Shown here piece after piece: positions 33,384 through 42,073 of a stretch of 64,000 bases of DNA. The position numbers were made by a program, and so were the translations under genes. Source of the DNA: Nucisporomicrobium flavum (GTDB taxonomy: Bacteria; Actinomycetota; Actinomycetes; Mycobacteriales; Micromonosporaceae); the NCBI RefSeq assembly GCF_016464385.1, contig NZ_JADMLH010000003.1, positions 571,458 through 635,457 on the forward strand. Direction: 5' to 3'. The notes beneath the pieces were generated by a model. It had not been told where the DNA came from, made no database searches, and saw only the letters and a program-made list of their open reading frames with translations. The stretch's first letter is position 1, and the number at the start of each line of letters is the position of its first letter.

Positions 33384-34379
33384 GTGGTAGGGGTGATCGA
33401 GCTGTTGTTCGAGCCGGGTGACCTGGCTCGGATCCGCTTCGCACGGTCACCCGTGCAGGAGCTCATGAGCAGCATGCGGATCGCCGGTCACGCGGATCGG
33501 AGCCGGATGCACCAGCCGTGGGTGCAGTCGGTGCGCGGGGCCGTGTCCGCCCTGCGGCTCGACCTGCTGCGGCCGCTGCTCGCCGGCCGGCGATACCTGC
33601 CCGACTTCCTGACGCCGCCGCCGGACCGGATGGACACCAGGTTCGCCGACGAGCTGGCCCGGGTGCGCAGCACGCCGGAGGCAACCGTCCATGCGCAGCT
33701 GGAGCTGCTGGCCGGGGACGGCGCGCTGCCGGATGCGTTGCTGCCGCTGTACGAGAATCCGGAACGGCACCTGGGCCGGCTGGCCGCCGAGATGCAGGCC
33801 TACTGGCGGGTGGCGATCGATCCGGTCTGGTCCCGGCTGGCCGGCCTGCTCGACGCCGAGATCGGCCACCGCGCCGACCAGCTGACCTCCGGCGGCATCG
33901 TGCGGCTGCTGGGCAACCTGCACCCGGAGCTGGAATACGCCGACGACGCGTTGCGGATCCTGTGGCCGGCCTGGCAGTCCCAGAGCCGGCTCGACGGGAC
34001 CGGGGTGCTGCTCGTGCCGTGCGTGTTCGCCTGGCCCTCGCTGCTGGTCGACACCGATCCACAGTGCCCGACGCTCGTCTACAGCCCGCGCGGTGTCGGC
34101 CAGGTCTGGGACGGCTCGGCCCGGTCGGTGCCCCCGCCGGTCGCCGACCTGCTCGGCCGCAGCCGGGCGGCGCTGCTGGCGCGGCTCGACCTGCCGCTGT
34201 CCACCACGCAGGTCGCGCGGGACCTCGGGCTGAGCGTGGCGACCGTCAGCGAGCACCTGTCGGTGCTGCGCCGGTCGGGGCTGGTCCGGTCGCGCCGGGC
34301 CGGTCGCCAGGTGCTCTACCAGCGCACGGCACTCGGCACCGACCTCCTGGGGGCCGGTGCGGGCGCGACCATTCGGTGA
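33384..34379 (+). CDS. DUF5937/ArsR-type winged-helix regulator
   Basis: A 331-aa regulator. The N-terminal 240 residues resemble the DUF5937 region found ahead of ArsR domains in actinomycetes (IELLFEPGDLARIRFARSPVQELMSS start). The C-terminus, about 255-320, is a winged helix: LSTTQVARDLGLSVATVSEHLSVLRRSGLVRSRRAGRQVLYQRT. The start is GTG at 33384 or 33393; neither has a strong RBS. Ligand and targets are unknown. The next gene, a secreted protein, starts 78 bases on and could be a target. Confidence 0.8.
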   Translation: MVGVIELLFEPGDLARIRFARSPVQELMSSMRIAGHADRSRMHQPWVQSVRGAVSALRLDLLRPLLAGRRYLPDFLTPPPDRMDTRFADELARVRSTPEATVHAQLELLAGDGALPDALLPLYENPERHLGRLAAEMQAYWRVAIDPVWSRLAGLLDAEIGHRADQLTSGGIVRLLGNLHPELEYADDALRILWPAWQSQSRLDGTGVLLVPCVFAWPSLLVDTDPQCPTLVYSPRGVGQVWDGSARSVPPPVADLLGRSRAALLARLDLPLSTTQVARDLGLSVATVSEHLSVLRRSGLVRSRRAGRQVLYQRTALGTDLLGAGAGATIR

Positions 34380-34457
34380 GCGCCGAATCGTGGAGCCGCC
34401 GCGGCGCATCGGCCCACCATGTCCAGGACAGCGCAACGGACATGAGGGAGGCCACCC

Positions 34458-34976
34458 ATGCGAGTGGCGAGGGTATTTGTTCTGGCGTCGGCGATGGTGG
34501 CGGTGTCCGCGGTGCCGGCTGCCGCGTCCGGATCCGGCGCCGGATCCGGCGGATGGGAGCCGACGAGCACGCCACCGTTCGTCATCCCGGCCGGGGACGT
34601 GTGCTCCTTCGAGGTCAAGGGCGACATCGTCCGGGACCGCGAGCGGATGCGGACGCCCGCGACCTACCCGGACGGTTCGCCGAAGGTGCAGGACTTCGAG
34701 GGCGTGCTGGTGATCCGGTACACCAACACCGGGAACCACAGGTCGGTCGTCCGCGACGCAAGCGGCTCCATCCGGGTGTACTACCTGGAGGACGGCACCC
34801 GGATCTCGCAGCTGCACGGCCACAACGCCCTGCCGATCAAGGCGTCCAACGTGGGCTTCCCCGGCGGTGACTACATCACCCACGGCGACTTCGTCGTGAT
34901 CCGGCACCCGGACGGCAGCCGCGAGGTGCCGGTGCGGCTCGGCACGATGGAGAACCTCTGCGAGACGCTCGCCTGA
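34458..34976 (+). CDS. Secreted protein of unknown function
   Basis: A 172-aa protein with a signal peptide (VARVFVLASAMVAVSAVPAAAS, cut near residue 24) and no recognised domain. The mature part has two cysteines (about residues 49 and 168) that could form one disulfide, and a beta-rich pattern (EGVLVIRYTNTGNHRSVVRDASGSIRVYY). GGAGG stands 6 bases before the ATG. It looks like a small extracellular beta-sandwich protein. Confidence 0.75.
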   Translation: MRVARVFVLASAMVAVSAVPAAASGSGAGSGGWEPTSTPPFVIPAGDVCSFEVKGDIVRDRERMRTPATYPDGSPKVQDFEGVLVIRYTNTGNHRSVVRDASGSIRVYYLEDGTRISQLHGHNALPIKASNVGFPGGDYITHGDFVVIRHPDGSREVPVRLGTMENLCETLA

Positions 34977-34987
34977 GACGAGACGCC

Positions 34988-35542
34988 TCAGCTCGCGGCT
35001 GCCGGGTGGGCCGGGACGACGTCGAGCCGGGGGTCCGCGACGAGCGCGTCGATGGCCGCCCGCTCGGCGCCGATGCCCGCCCAGTACGGGTCGACGTCGC
35101 TGGCCAGGCACCAGCGGTGGTCGGCCGGCCAGACGAACGCCGGCGGTGCGATGGTCTGTCCGCCGCCGACGTCGGCCTCCCACGCGTCGACGTCGGTCAG
35201 GGTGCCGCGCAACAGGGCGTATCTGCGGTGGGGGAGCTCGACGAGGGGGCCCTGCTGCACCTCGGGCGGCAGCGGGGCGTCGGAATATCCCTCCCACAGG
35301 CAGAAGTAGCACTCCTGCGGGGTGGACGTGAACGCCGCGAGCACCCGCAGGGCGCGCCGCATCTGCGCGATGTCCGAGGGGTGATCGACGGGAGGGCTCG
35401 TATCCCCCGGATCGGGGATGAAGCGGAGCCGGGCGTACGCCTCGAAGCCGGCGGGCCCGAACGTGATGAGCTGGTCGGCGGGGGTGGCCGAGCGGACGAG
35501 CCAGTCGGCCGCGGTGGTGTCCGCGCAGTAGCTGAGCCTCAT
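34988..35542 (-). CDS. Hypothetical cytoplasmic protein
   Basis: A 184-aa protein not assigned to a family. Notable features are a LSYCADTTAADWLVRSATP start, YFCLWEGYSD and a closing FVWPADHRWCLASDVDPYWAG, a pattern reminiscent of actinobacterial proteins that follow nutrient or defence genes, but not diagnostic. The ATG at 35542 is preferred to a GTG seven codons upstream. It is convergent with the secreted protein gene, 11 bases apart. Confidence 0.65.
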   Translation of the reverse strand: MRLSYCADTTAADWLVRSATPADQLITFGPAGFEAYARLRFIPDPGDTSPPVDHPSDIAQMRRALRVLAAFTSTPQECYFCLWEGYSDAPLPPEVQQGPLVELPHRRYALLRGTLTDVDAWEADVGGGQTIAPPAFVWPADHRWCLASDVDPYWAGIGAERAAIDALVADPRLDVVPAHPAAAS

Positions 35543-35567
35543 CGTCGCCACCCCCACCGGCAATCCG

Positions 35568-36167
35568 TCAGTTGACCACGCAGTTCACATTGGCCTGATT
35601 GTACGGCCACTCGGAGCTGTCGATCTGGCCGTCGACGTCGACGTCGACGTGGTTGCGCCAGGAGATCGTCTGGCCGGTCGAGTTGCACGTCGCGCGGGCG
35701 ACGGTCCGGTCGCCGCTACCGGTGTACGGCCGCAGCTGCTTCGTCGGCGAGCACGCCTTCTGCCGCCAGGACGCGTCGGTGTACCACTCGTAGAGACAGT
35801 TGTAGACGTGCGCGGTGTCGGCGGTGCAGGAGCCCTTCTTCCACCAGCCGTGGCCCGACACGTCACCGGACGAGTAGTGCGGGTTGTCCCGGCCACTCTC
35901 CGGCGTACAGCCCAGCAGGGCCTGCGGCTGCGCCGACGACGCGGGTCCCGAGGCCGGCTGGGCGATGCGGCGGCCCTGCCGGTCCAGGTACACCCCGGTC
36001 GCCCCGGCCGGCGCCAGGCCCGGGACGGCGTCCTCGTACGAGACGACGGCGGCGGAGCCCGGCGTGGCCCCACCCGGCACCGCGGCGTGCCCGGGTGCGG
36101 CGAGAGCGATGGTTCCGGCGAGCCCGGCGGCGAGCACCGCGGCGGCGCGGACGGCTTGCTTGATCAT
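35568..36167 (-). CDS. Secreted cysteine-containing protein
   Basis: A 199-aa exported protein. Signal peptide IKQAVRAAAVLAAGLAGTIALA, cut near residue 29. A spacer with LDRQGRRIAQPASG follows, then a mature domain of about 110 residues with six cysteines (GCTPESGRDN, GSCTAD, YNCLYEWY, KACSPT, ATCNST, VNCVVN), probably three disulfides. I recognise no family. ATG at 36167 with GAGGGG upstream is chosen over longer frames lacking an RBS. Confidence 0.75.
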   Translation of the reverse strand: MIKQAVRAAAVLAAGLAGTIALAAPGHAAVPGGATPGSAAVVSYEDAVPGLAPAGATGVYLDRQGRRIAQPASGPASSAQPQALLGCTPESGRDNPHYSSGDVSGHGWWKKGSCTADTAHVYNCLYEWYTDASWRQKACSPTKQLRPYTGSGDRTVARATCNSTGQTISWRNHVDVDVDGQIDSSEWPYNQANVNCVVN

Positions 36168-36311
36168 GATCGTGTTCCCCTCACGATTCTGACGCCGGGG
36201 CGCCGCGGGATGCCGCGACCCGCCGTCGATCAATTGAATGTCCTCAATGTAGGCGCGTTCGCCGGCCGTGCTTGTCCGCAAGGAGACATCGTCGGGTGCC
36301 CAGCCCGGGGG

Positions 36312-36342
36312 TTGCACCTCCCTTCGGGGGAGGCGGCAGGGT
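36312..36342 (+). promoter_or_regulatory. MerR-type promoter with 19-bp spacer
   Basis: -35 TTGCAC (36312-36317) and -10 CAGGGT (36337-36342) are separated by 19 bases, the overlong spacer typical of MerR-controlled promoters. Within it CCTCCC (36317-36322) and GGGAGG (36328-36333) form a dyad. The expected start point coincides with the ATG at 36350, so the mRNA would be leaderless. Confidence 0.6.
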
Positions 36343-36349
36343 GGGGCGC

Positions 36350-37213
36350 ATGGACTTCGCAATCGGCGAGCTGGCCCGGCGTACGGGTCTCACGGTGAAG
36401 ACGATCCGGTTCTACTCCGACCGGGGTCTCGTGCCGCCCTCCCGCCGCGACTCCGCGGGCCGCCGACGCTACGACCACGACGCCGTCGCGCGCCTCACGC
36501 TGGTCCGTACGCTGCGTGAGCTCGGCCTCGACCTGGCCGCGATCTCCCGCGTCGTGCGGGGCGACGCGGAGCTCGCCGAGGTCGCCGCGGCCCACGCCGC
36601 CGCGATCGACGTACAGATGCGGGTGCTGCGGCTGCGCCGGGTGGTGCTGTCCCGGGTCGCCACGGGCGCTTCGCCGGATCGCGTACGGCTGCTGCTCGAC
36701 CTGGTGGCGGGGGAGCGGGAACGGCTGGTCGACGACTTCCTCGACGCCGCGTTCGCCGGGTGCCCGCCGGCGTACGCGGGAATCCGCCGTTCGCTGACAC
36801 CGGAGCTGCCGGAGGACCCCACCGCCGAGCAGTGGGACGCCTGGATCGAGCTGATGTCGCTCGTGGAGGACGCGGACTTCCGGGACAGCCTGAGCGCCCT
36901 GATCTCCGCGCACGTGAACGGCCGCGACCCGGATGCGCTGCCGAGGCGGGACCCCGTGGCGGCCGCCCGTGAGCTCGCGCGGCCGGCGCTCGCCGTCGGT
37001 GTGCGGCCGGAGTCGCCCGGTGCCGCCGCGGCCGTCGCCGCGCTGGCCGCCGAGTTCGACGGTCCGGTGCTCGACACGTTGCGGACGGCCGGCGACGAAC
37101 GGTGGGACCGGTACAACGCTCTGCTGTCGGTCGTGAACGGCTGGGAGCTGCCCGAACCCACGAAGCCCGCGGTGGACTGGTTCGTCAGCGCCCTCACCGC
37201 CCGGCAGCGGTGA
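36350..37213 (+). CDS. MerR family regulator with C-terminal ligand-binding region
   Basis: A 287-aa regulator. The HTH starts at the N-terminus (FAIGELARRTGLTVKTIRFYSDRGLVPPSRRDSAGRRRYDHD), followed by the dimerisation helix to about 115. About 170 extra C-terminal residues presumably bind an effector. The promoter upstream has the MerR spacing and dyad, suggesting autoregulation. ATG 36350 is chosen on the HTH boundary. Confidence 0.88.
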   Translation: MDFAIGELARRTGLTVKTIRFYSDRGLVPPSRRDSAGRRRYDHDAVARLTLVRTLRELGLDLAAISRVVRGDAELAEVAAAHAAAIDVQMRVLRLRRVVLSRVATGASPDRVRLLLDLVAGERERLVDDFLDAAFAGCPPAYAGIRRSLTPELPEDPTAEQWDAWIELMSLVEDADFRDSLSALISAHVNGRDPDALPRRDPVAAARELARPALAVGVRPESPGAAAAVAALAAEFDGPVLDTLRTAGDERWDRYNALLSVVNGWELPEPTKPAVDWFVSALTARQR

Positions 37214-37243
37214 ACAGCGCCGGGAAAATTCTTCGGTACGGGC

Positions 37244-37273
37244 GGCAACCCCGCCGGCGATGGTGGCGTGTAC
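37244..37273 (+). promoter_or_regulatory. Candidate ECF-type promoter of the lipoprotein gene
   Basis: GGCAACC (37244-37250) and, 16 bases on, CGTGTAC (37267-37273) resemble an ECF sigma -35/-10 pair (AAC core, CGT core), 110 bases before the lipoprotein start. The neighbouring ECF sigma gene makes this plausible. Confidence 0.35.
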
Positions 37274-37385
37274 CCGGGTGTGAGCGGCTGCCGGGCCCGG
37301 CGGCGTTCACGGCGCAGGCGGATACCGGTGAAGCAGGCGCGGACGTGCTCGACTTCCACACCTACCGATGAAGAGGTTCCCTCCC

Positions 37386-37886
37386 ATGCGTTTGCGCACC
37401 CTCGTCCCGGGCGTCGTCGCCGGTGCCGCCCTGCTCGTCCTGACCGGTTGCGGCGACCAGAATCCCGTCGCGCCCGTGGCGGCCCCGGCGCCGTCGTCCA
37501 CGGCGGCCGCCGGCCCGGTGGGATCCGCGACGGCCGAGCCGACCGCCACCCAGTCGCCCCGGCCCACGGCCACCCGGGCGCCCGAACCGACGGCGACCCG
37601 GGCGCCGGCGGGGACCGACGGCTGCCCGGTGCAGGCCGCCACCCTGCAGCGGGCGGCCCACCTGAGCGCCGGATACCGGATCAAGGCCGCCGACGTGCGC
37701 TGTTCACAGGGCTGGGCCACGGCCGGGCTCACCGCGCCGAGCCCCGAGCAGCAGGGCGACGGCGTGATCCTGTTCAAGTACGCGGCCGCCTCGAAGACGT
37801 GGAAGAAGGTGGGCGAGGGCAGCTCGCTGGACTGCGAGGACTTCGGGATGCCGAAGAGCACCGGCTTCTGCTCGACCCGGGACTGA
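37386..37886 (+). CDS. Lipoprotein sharing a domain with the sigma-factor partner
   Basis: A 166-aa lipoprotein. Lipobox LTGC puts the acylated Cys at residue 23, and a Thr/Pro/Ala-rich spacer runs to about 78. The C-terminal domain of about 85 residues starts at DGCPVQAATLQRAAHL and ends GMPKSTGFCSTRD, with four Cys. The same domain, about 70% identical by eye, ends the membrane protein at 38466-39104. ATG 37386 has AGAGG nine bases upstream. It may bind the same signal as the membrane partner. Confidence 0.82.
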   Translation: MRLRTLVPGVVAGAALLVLTGCGDQNPVAPVAAPAPSSTAAAGPVGSATAEPTATQSPRPTATRAPEPTATRAPAGTDGCPVQAATLQRAAHLSAGYRIKAADVRCSQGWATAGLTAPSPEQQGDGVILFKYAAASKTWKKVGEGSSLDCEDFGMPKSTGFCSTRD

Positions 37887-37941
37887 CGCGGTACAGTGCC
37901 GCCTCGAAGTGATCCGGCGGGGGCACGGGGGTGGAGCCGGC

Positions 37942-38469
37942 GTGGACGGTCCGATGGCGGCCGACTTCAGCGAGTTCGTGCGGGCGCGGACGCCGGCCCT
38001 CCTGCGTACCGCGTTCCTGCTGACCGGCGATCGGCATCTGGCCGAGGACCTCGTGCAGGACGCGCTCGCCCGTACCCACCGGGCGTTGCGCAAGCTCGCC
38101 GACGAGGGTCACTTCGAGGCGTACACCCGTACCGCGATGTACCACCTGCACGTGAGCCGCTGGCGGCGCCGGCGGTTCGCCGAGTCCCTGAACAGCGACC
38201 TGCTCGACCGCGCCGACCCGGTACGCGACCACAGCGCGCGCGTCGACCTGCAGGTGAGCCTGCACCAGGCTCTCGCCCAGCTCACGCCACGGCAACGGGC
38301 CGTGCTGGTGCTGCGCTACTTCGAGGACCGGACCGAGGCCGAGGCGGCTGCCCAGCTGTCCTGCTCGATCGGCACCGTCAAGAGCCAGACCAGCAAGGCC
38401 CTGGCTCGCCTGCGCGCCATCGCCCCGGACCTGATCGCGTCCTCGGCGGCCGAAGGAGCAGCCCGATGA
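37942..38469 (+). CDS. ECF RNA polymerase sigma factor (SigE family)
   Basis: A 175-aa sigma-70 ECF factor. Region 2 is LLRTAFLLTGDRHLAEDLVQDALARTHRALRKL; region 4 is LAQLTPRQRAVLVLRYFEDRTEAEAAAQLSCSIGTVKSQTSKALARLR. GTG at 37942 with GGAG five bases upstream is the best start. An ATG four codons later is also possible. Its stop overlaps the start of a single-pass membrane protein (ATGA), a typical sigma/regulator pair. Confidence 0.92.
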   Translation: MDGPMAADFSEFVRARTPALLRTAFLLTGDRHLAEDLVQDALARTHRALRKLADEGHFEAYTRTAMYHLHVSRWRRRRFAESLNSDLLDRADPVRDHSARVDLQVSLHQALAQLTPRQRAVLVLRYFEDRTEAEAAAQLSCSIGTVKSQTSKALARLRAIAPDLIASSAAEGAAR

Positions 38470-39104
38470 GCGACGACGACCTGCCCGTGCTGCGTCAGGC
38501 CATGGCCGGGCTCGCGGAACACGGCGGCAGCACCGACCTGTACGACCGGACCCTGCGTACCTCCCGCCGGCTGGCCCGCCGCCGGGCGATCGCCTCCGGT
38601 GGTGCGGTTGCCGCGGCCGTCCTCGCCATCGGTGTCCCCGTCGCGCTGGCGCAGCGGCAGCAGTCGCCCGCGCTGCCACCCGCGACCGTCCCCAGCGTCG
38701 GCGCCACCACCGCGCCCACCACCCCGGCCCCGACCGCCACGCTCAGCAGGACCGTCACGCCCACCGGGACGACGCCGACACGCCGGGAGACCGCCCACCG
38801 CCCGTCGTCGCCGCGGACCTCTACGTCGAGCCGGCCGGCCGGCACCGGCTGCCCGGTGAGCGCGGCGACCCTGGAGAAGGCCGCCGACTACCCCGAGGGA
38901 TACCGGATCAAGCCCGCAGACGTCCGGTGCTCGCAGGGCTGGGCCACCGCCGCGCTCACCGCGCCGAGCCCGGACCAGCAGGGCGACGGCCTCGTCATCT
39001 TCAAGTACTCGCCGGGCGCCGGGACCTGGAAGAAGGTCGGTGAAGGCAGCGACATCCGGTGCGCGGACTTCGGCATGCCGAAGAGCACCGGCTTCTGCTA
39101 CTGA
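38466..39104 (+). CDS. Single-pass membrane protein, probable regulator of the ECF sigma factor
   Basis: A 212-aa protein. Residues 1-40 are a cytoplasmic segment (DDDLPVLRQAMAGLAEHGG, then TLRTSRRLARRRAI), followed by one transmembrane helix (ASGGAVAAAVLAIGVPVALA, about 43-62), a Thr/Pro stalk to about 125, and an outer domain with four Cys (GTGCPVSAATLEKAADYPEGYRI through GMPKSTGFCY). The layout fits an anti-sigma-like regulator, but there is no zinc anti-sigma motif (HxxxCxxC). The outer domain is a paralogue of the lipoprotein encoded just upstream of the sigma gene. Confidence 0.8.
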   Translation: MSDDDLPVLRQAMAGLAEHGGSTDLYDRTLRTSRRLARRRAIASGGAVAAAVLAIGVPVALAQRQQSPALPPATVPSVGATTAPTTPAPTATLSRTVTPTGTTPTRRETAHRPSSPRTSTSSRPAGTGCPVSAATLEKAADYPEGYRIKPADVRCSQGWATAALTAPSPDQQGDGLVIFKYSPGAGTWKKVGEGSDIRCADFGMPKSTGFCY

Positions 39105-39117
39105 GAGGGCGGGGACG

Positions 39118-40527
39118 TCACTCGCACGGCAGCGCGGCGGGCGCCACGGCCGGGTCGCCCAGGATGACCGTGCACTGCCGGTCGATCCCCGCCAGCGTGC
39201 ACAGGAGCGCGGTCGACGGGGCGCCGGCCTCGCCGGTCAGCTGACGGGCGGTCGACCACCGGGACCGCAGAGCCGCGGACTGCAGGTAGTACTGGCGGAA
39301 CGCGTACCCGACCGGTGTGGGCCGGGCCTGGAAGAACTCGTCGTACAGCGCGGTGATCAGCGAGCTCGTCGTGACGAGCCCGGTGTCCGCGCGGCGCAGG
39401 GTCCAGTCGAACGCCGGCTCGACGTGACCGATGAAGGCGCGGGCCGGCCGGGCCGCGCCGAGCAGGGCCCGGGGCAGCTCCGCGGTGACCGGCCCGAGGG
39501 CGACGACCCGTTCCACCGCACGGGCGGCCCGGGTGCCCTCCTGCAGCAGGCCGTCGAACTGGTGCCGCCCGGAACCGCCGGCGGAGCAGCAGGCCAGCGC
39601 GTACCAGACCACGCCTTCCGGCGACCACTGCGACAGCAACCGGTCCGGTTCGAGCAGATCGTGGCCGACGTCGACCAGCCGGCCGAGCGTCCGGCGCAGC
39701 CGCTCCGGGTCGGCGTCCGGCCCGGTCATCCCGTGGCTGGTCGTGACGACCACGCCCGGCCGGCGCTCGGCCAGGGTCGTCGCGAGCCGGGCGCAGGTGG
39801 CGTGCTCCTCCCGGAGGCCGACGGCCCGGTCGCCGATCTGGGTGTCCGTACGCCACGCCGCGAGCGCCCGTTCCCCCACGCCCTGCCGCATCAGCCAGGT
39901 GATGTCGCCGGGCCGATGCTGCACCGACCACATCAGCGGGCTGGAGCTGTCCACCGCGGCCGATGCCCACCCGGACAGCGCGGCCTCGACGTAGTTGCCG
40001 AGGCCGGAGTCGTCCAGGTCGAGGCGGCCGGTGTAGCAGACGTGATTGAGCTGGAACTGCAGGTCCCACGGCAGCTCCACCGGGGATCCGGCCAGCAGGA
40101 GGTAGTACGGCAGCTCGCCCCGCCCCGCCCCGCGCGGACCGTCGCCGGTCGTCGGGATCGGGTGGCGGGCGCCGTCGGGGTAGTAGCGGTACAGCTGGTC
40201 CCAATCGTCCCGCTCGTACCGCAGCACGATCGGCTGGCCGGTGGCACTGCGGGCCGCCGCGAGGCGCTGGAGGGGCTCGGGCGCGTCGTCGGCACGGGCC
40301 CGCTCGGGGCGGCTCAGTCCCGGTACGTCCGGCAGCACGATCCCCCAGCCGACCCGCCGGTCCAGCCAGTCCCGGTGGTCGGGGCGTTGCTGCGCCGCCC
40401 GGTGCGACGCCGGGCGCCCGGCGAAGTGGTCACCCAGCGCCCACTGCGCGGCGCGATCGGAGAGCCCGCCCGTCGCCGGCTCCGTACCGGTCCAGGCGTT
40501 GGCGGTGAGCTCCTCGGGCCACTGCAC
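39118..40527 (-). CDS. Caspase/CHAT-like His-Cys protein
   Basis: A 469-aa soluble protein. It has a likely caspase-fold dyad: His265 in VVVTTSHGMTG and Cys313 or Cys314 in WYALACCSAGG, each at the end of a predicted hydrophobic strand, as in CHAT and C14 peptidases. The N-terminal 110 residues are unassigned. The GTG at 40527 is preferred because GAGGAG lies five bases upstream, overlapping the end of the hydrolase gene; a start at 40566 would need a longer overlap. It forms a two-gene operon with the alpha/beta hydrolase and is divergent from two more CHAT genes. The protease call rests on the motif pair only. Confidence 0.6.
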   Translation of the reverse strand: MQWPEELTANAWTGTEPATGGLSDRAAQWALGDHFAGRPASHRAAQQRPDHRDWLDRRVGWGIVLPDVPGLSRPERARADDAPEPLQRLAAARSATGQPIVLRYERDDWDQLYRYYPDGARHPIPTTGDGPRGAGRGELPYYLLLAGSPVELPWDLQFQLNHVCYTGRLDLDDSGLGNYVEAALSGWASAAVDSSSPLMWSVQHRPGDITWLMRQGVGERALAAWRTDTQIGDRAVGLREEHATCARLATTLAERRPGVVVTTSHGMTGPDADPERLRRTLGRLVDVGHDLLEPDRLLSQWSPEGVVWYALACCSAGGSGRHQFDGLLQEGTRAARAVERVVALGPVTAELPRALLGAARPARAFIGHVEPAFDWTLRRADTGLVTTSSLITALYDEFFQARPTPVGYAFRQYYLQSAALRSRWSTARQLTGEAGAPSTALLCTLAGIDRQCTVILGDPAVAPAALPCE

Positions 40528-40529
40528 CG

Positions 40530-41897
40530 CTACTCCTCGACGTCGAGAAGCTGGCGCAACATCCACCAGGTGGACGGGTTGCTCACCTCGCCGTGGCCGC
40601 CGATCGTCCGGGTGGCGCGGATGCCGTACACGCGGGGCGCCGGGCTGCCCGTACCCAGGCCGTACGACCGGCCGGGGTCGAGCACGTCCACCACGGTCGC
40701 CTCGTGCGGGTCCATGCCGCCGGGGCCGAAGCCGCCGAGGGCCGCGTACCGGCTGGGTGCCTCCCCGTCGCCGGCGTAGTCGGGTTCGCCGAGGTCGCGG
40801 CCGCGCAGCAGGGCCCGGTGGTAGAAGCGGGTCAGCGCCACGTCCTTGCCGCTGAAGGTGCTGAGGATGGGCAGCTCCACCCGGCTCAGGGCGCTGCGAT
40901 ATCCACCGGGCCGGTCGGTGCCGGGGACCCTGGCGGAGAAGGACAGAGCGGACACCGCGGCCTGCAGCAGCAGTGCGGAGCGTACGTGCCGATCCGCCGC
41001 GACCGCCGCGTCGGCGGCGCAGATGGCGGACAGGACGACCTTCGCGCCGAAGGAGTGCCCGACGCAGTGCACCCGGATCCCGGTTCGGAGCAGCTCGGTC
41101 AGCAGTGGGGCGACGCCGTGCTCGCCGACCGCCCCGGCGCGATCCTTCATCTGCCAGACGGACAGCGCCCGGACGATCTCGCGCGGGTCGAAGGAGAAGT
41201 CACCGGCCGTCTCCGGTGCGCTGCCGGGGTCCGCCGGCTGTTCGTAGTAGCCCAGCTGGCCGAGGTCGGTCACGGCATCGTCCGGCGGGTCGGCGGTGGC
41301 CCAGGCCCGCACGATCTCGCCCGGATCCGGTGGCCCGCTCTCGCCGGTCTCGGCGCCGTCGCGGGCGATCAGCGGCAGGAACAGCTCGGCGAGCTCGCGG
41401 GCCTCCGGCAACCCCAGGCTGTCGCGCTGGGTCAGGGCGTACAGCCGCTCGGCCTGCTCGGCGGTGATCAGCAGCCCGAGCTCGTCGACGTCGCCGCGCG
41501 CCTGTGCCATCTCCGGGTCGGTCAGGCCGCCGTCGTCGCCGGCGATCACGGGTCCCCGCCCCTCGGCGCCGGTGAGCAGCTTGCTCGGCCAGAAGATCCC
41601 GGCCAGAAGGGTACGGCGCTGCCGGCCGGCCGGTGGGCGTTCGGCCAGCTGGCCGACGTAGCCGTCCACGAACGACTCGTACTTCCCGGTCGCCTGCATC
41701 CAGTCGTTGTTCCAGCCGTGCGAGAACAGGATCACGTCGGTGAAGTCGCCGCTCGCCGCACGCTCGGCGATCTCCGCGGCCGTCCGCGGTGACGTGCACC
41801 GTCCCCGGCGGTCGAAGGACACCATGTACCAAGGCGTCTCGCCCATCGAAGCGGAGACCATGCGGTACGGGCCCTGGAGGTAGTGCGTCGCGGTCAT
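40530..41897 (-). CDS. Alpha/beta hydrolase (esterase/lipase-like)
   Basis: A 455-aa hydrolase. The oxyanion motif is ILFSHGWNNDW near residue 55, the nucleophile elbow is GHSFG with Ser282, and a candidate catalytic His lies near the end in TIGGHGEVSNPSTWW. A helical insert of about 120 residues (residues about 100-230) separates the first two. There is no signal peptide. The ATG has GGGAGG six bases upstream; a GTG ten codons earlier does not. As partner of a CHAT-like protein, a membrane lipid- or ester-cleaving effector role is an attractive guess. Confidence 0.8.
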   Translation of the reverse strand: MTATHYLQGPYRMVSASMGETPWYMVSFDRRGRCTSPRTAAEIAERAASGDFTDVILFSHGWNNDWMQATGKYESFVDGYVGQLAERPPAGRQRRTLLAGIFWPSKLLTGAEGRGPVIAGDDGGLTDPEMAQARGDVDELGLLITAEQAERLYALTQRDSLGLPEARELAELFLPLIARDGAETGESGPPDPGEIVRAWATADPPDDAVTDLGQLGYYEQPADPGSAPETAGDFSFDPREIVRALSVWQMKDRAGAVGEHGVAPLLTELLRTGIRVHCVGHSFGAKVVLSAICAADAAVAADRHVRSALLLQAAVSALSFSARVPGTDRPGGYRSALSRVELPILSTFSGKDVALTRFYHRALLRGRDLGEPDYAGDGEAPSRYAALGGFGPGGMDPHEATVVDVLDPGRSYGLGTGSPAPRVYGIRATRTIGGHGEVSNPSTWWMLRQLLDVEE

Positions 41898-42073
41898 CGT
41901 GGGCCTCCCGTCTGCCTGGTGGCGCACAGCCCAGCCTCGTGCGCGGCGGTGACGCGGTCAACGGAACGTCCCTCGTTGGTTACTGTCGGGATTCGGCAGA
42001 TCCCTGGGCATGATCTCGGCACCGGCGGTGCGATGGAGAACCCTGATACGCCCTGCCCGCCCGGGAGGAAGTC
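41898..42073. promoter_or_regulatory. Divergent promoter region of the CHAT/FHIPEP-like cluster
   Basis: 176 bases between the two operons. It should contain promoters for both directions, but I see no consensus pair and no long dyad. GGAGGAA just before 42074 is the RBS of the rightward operon. Confidence 0.5.
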
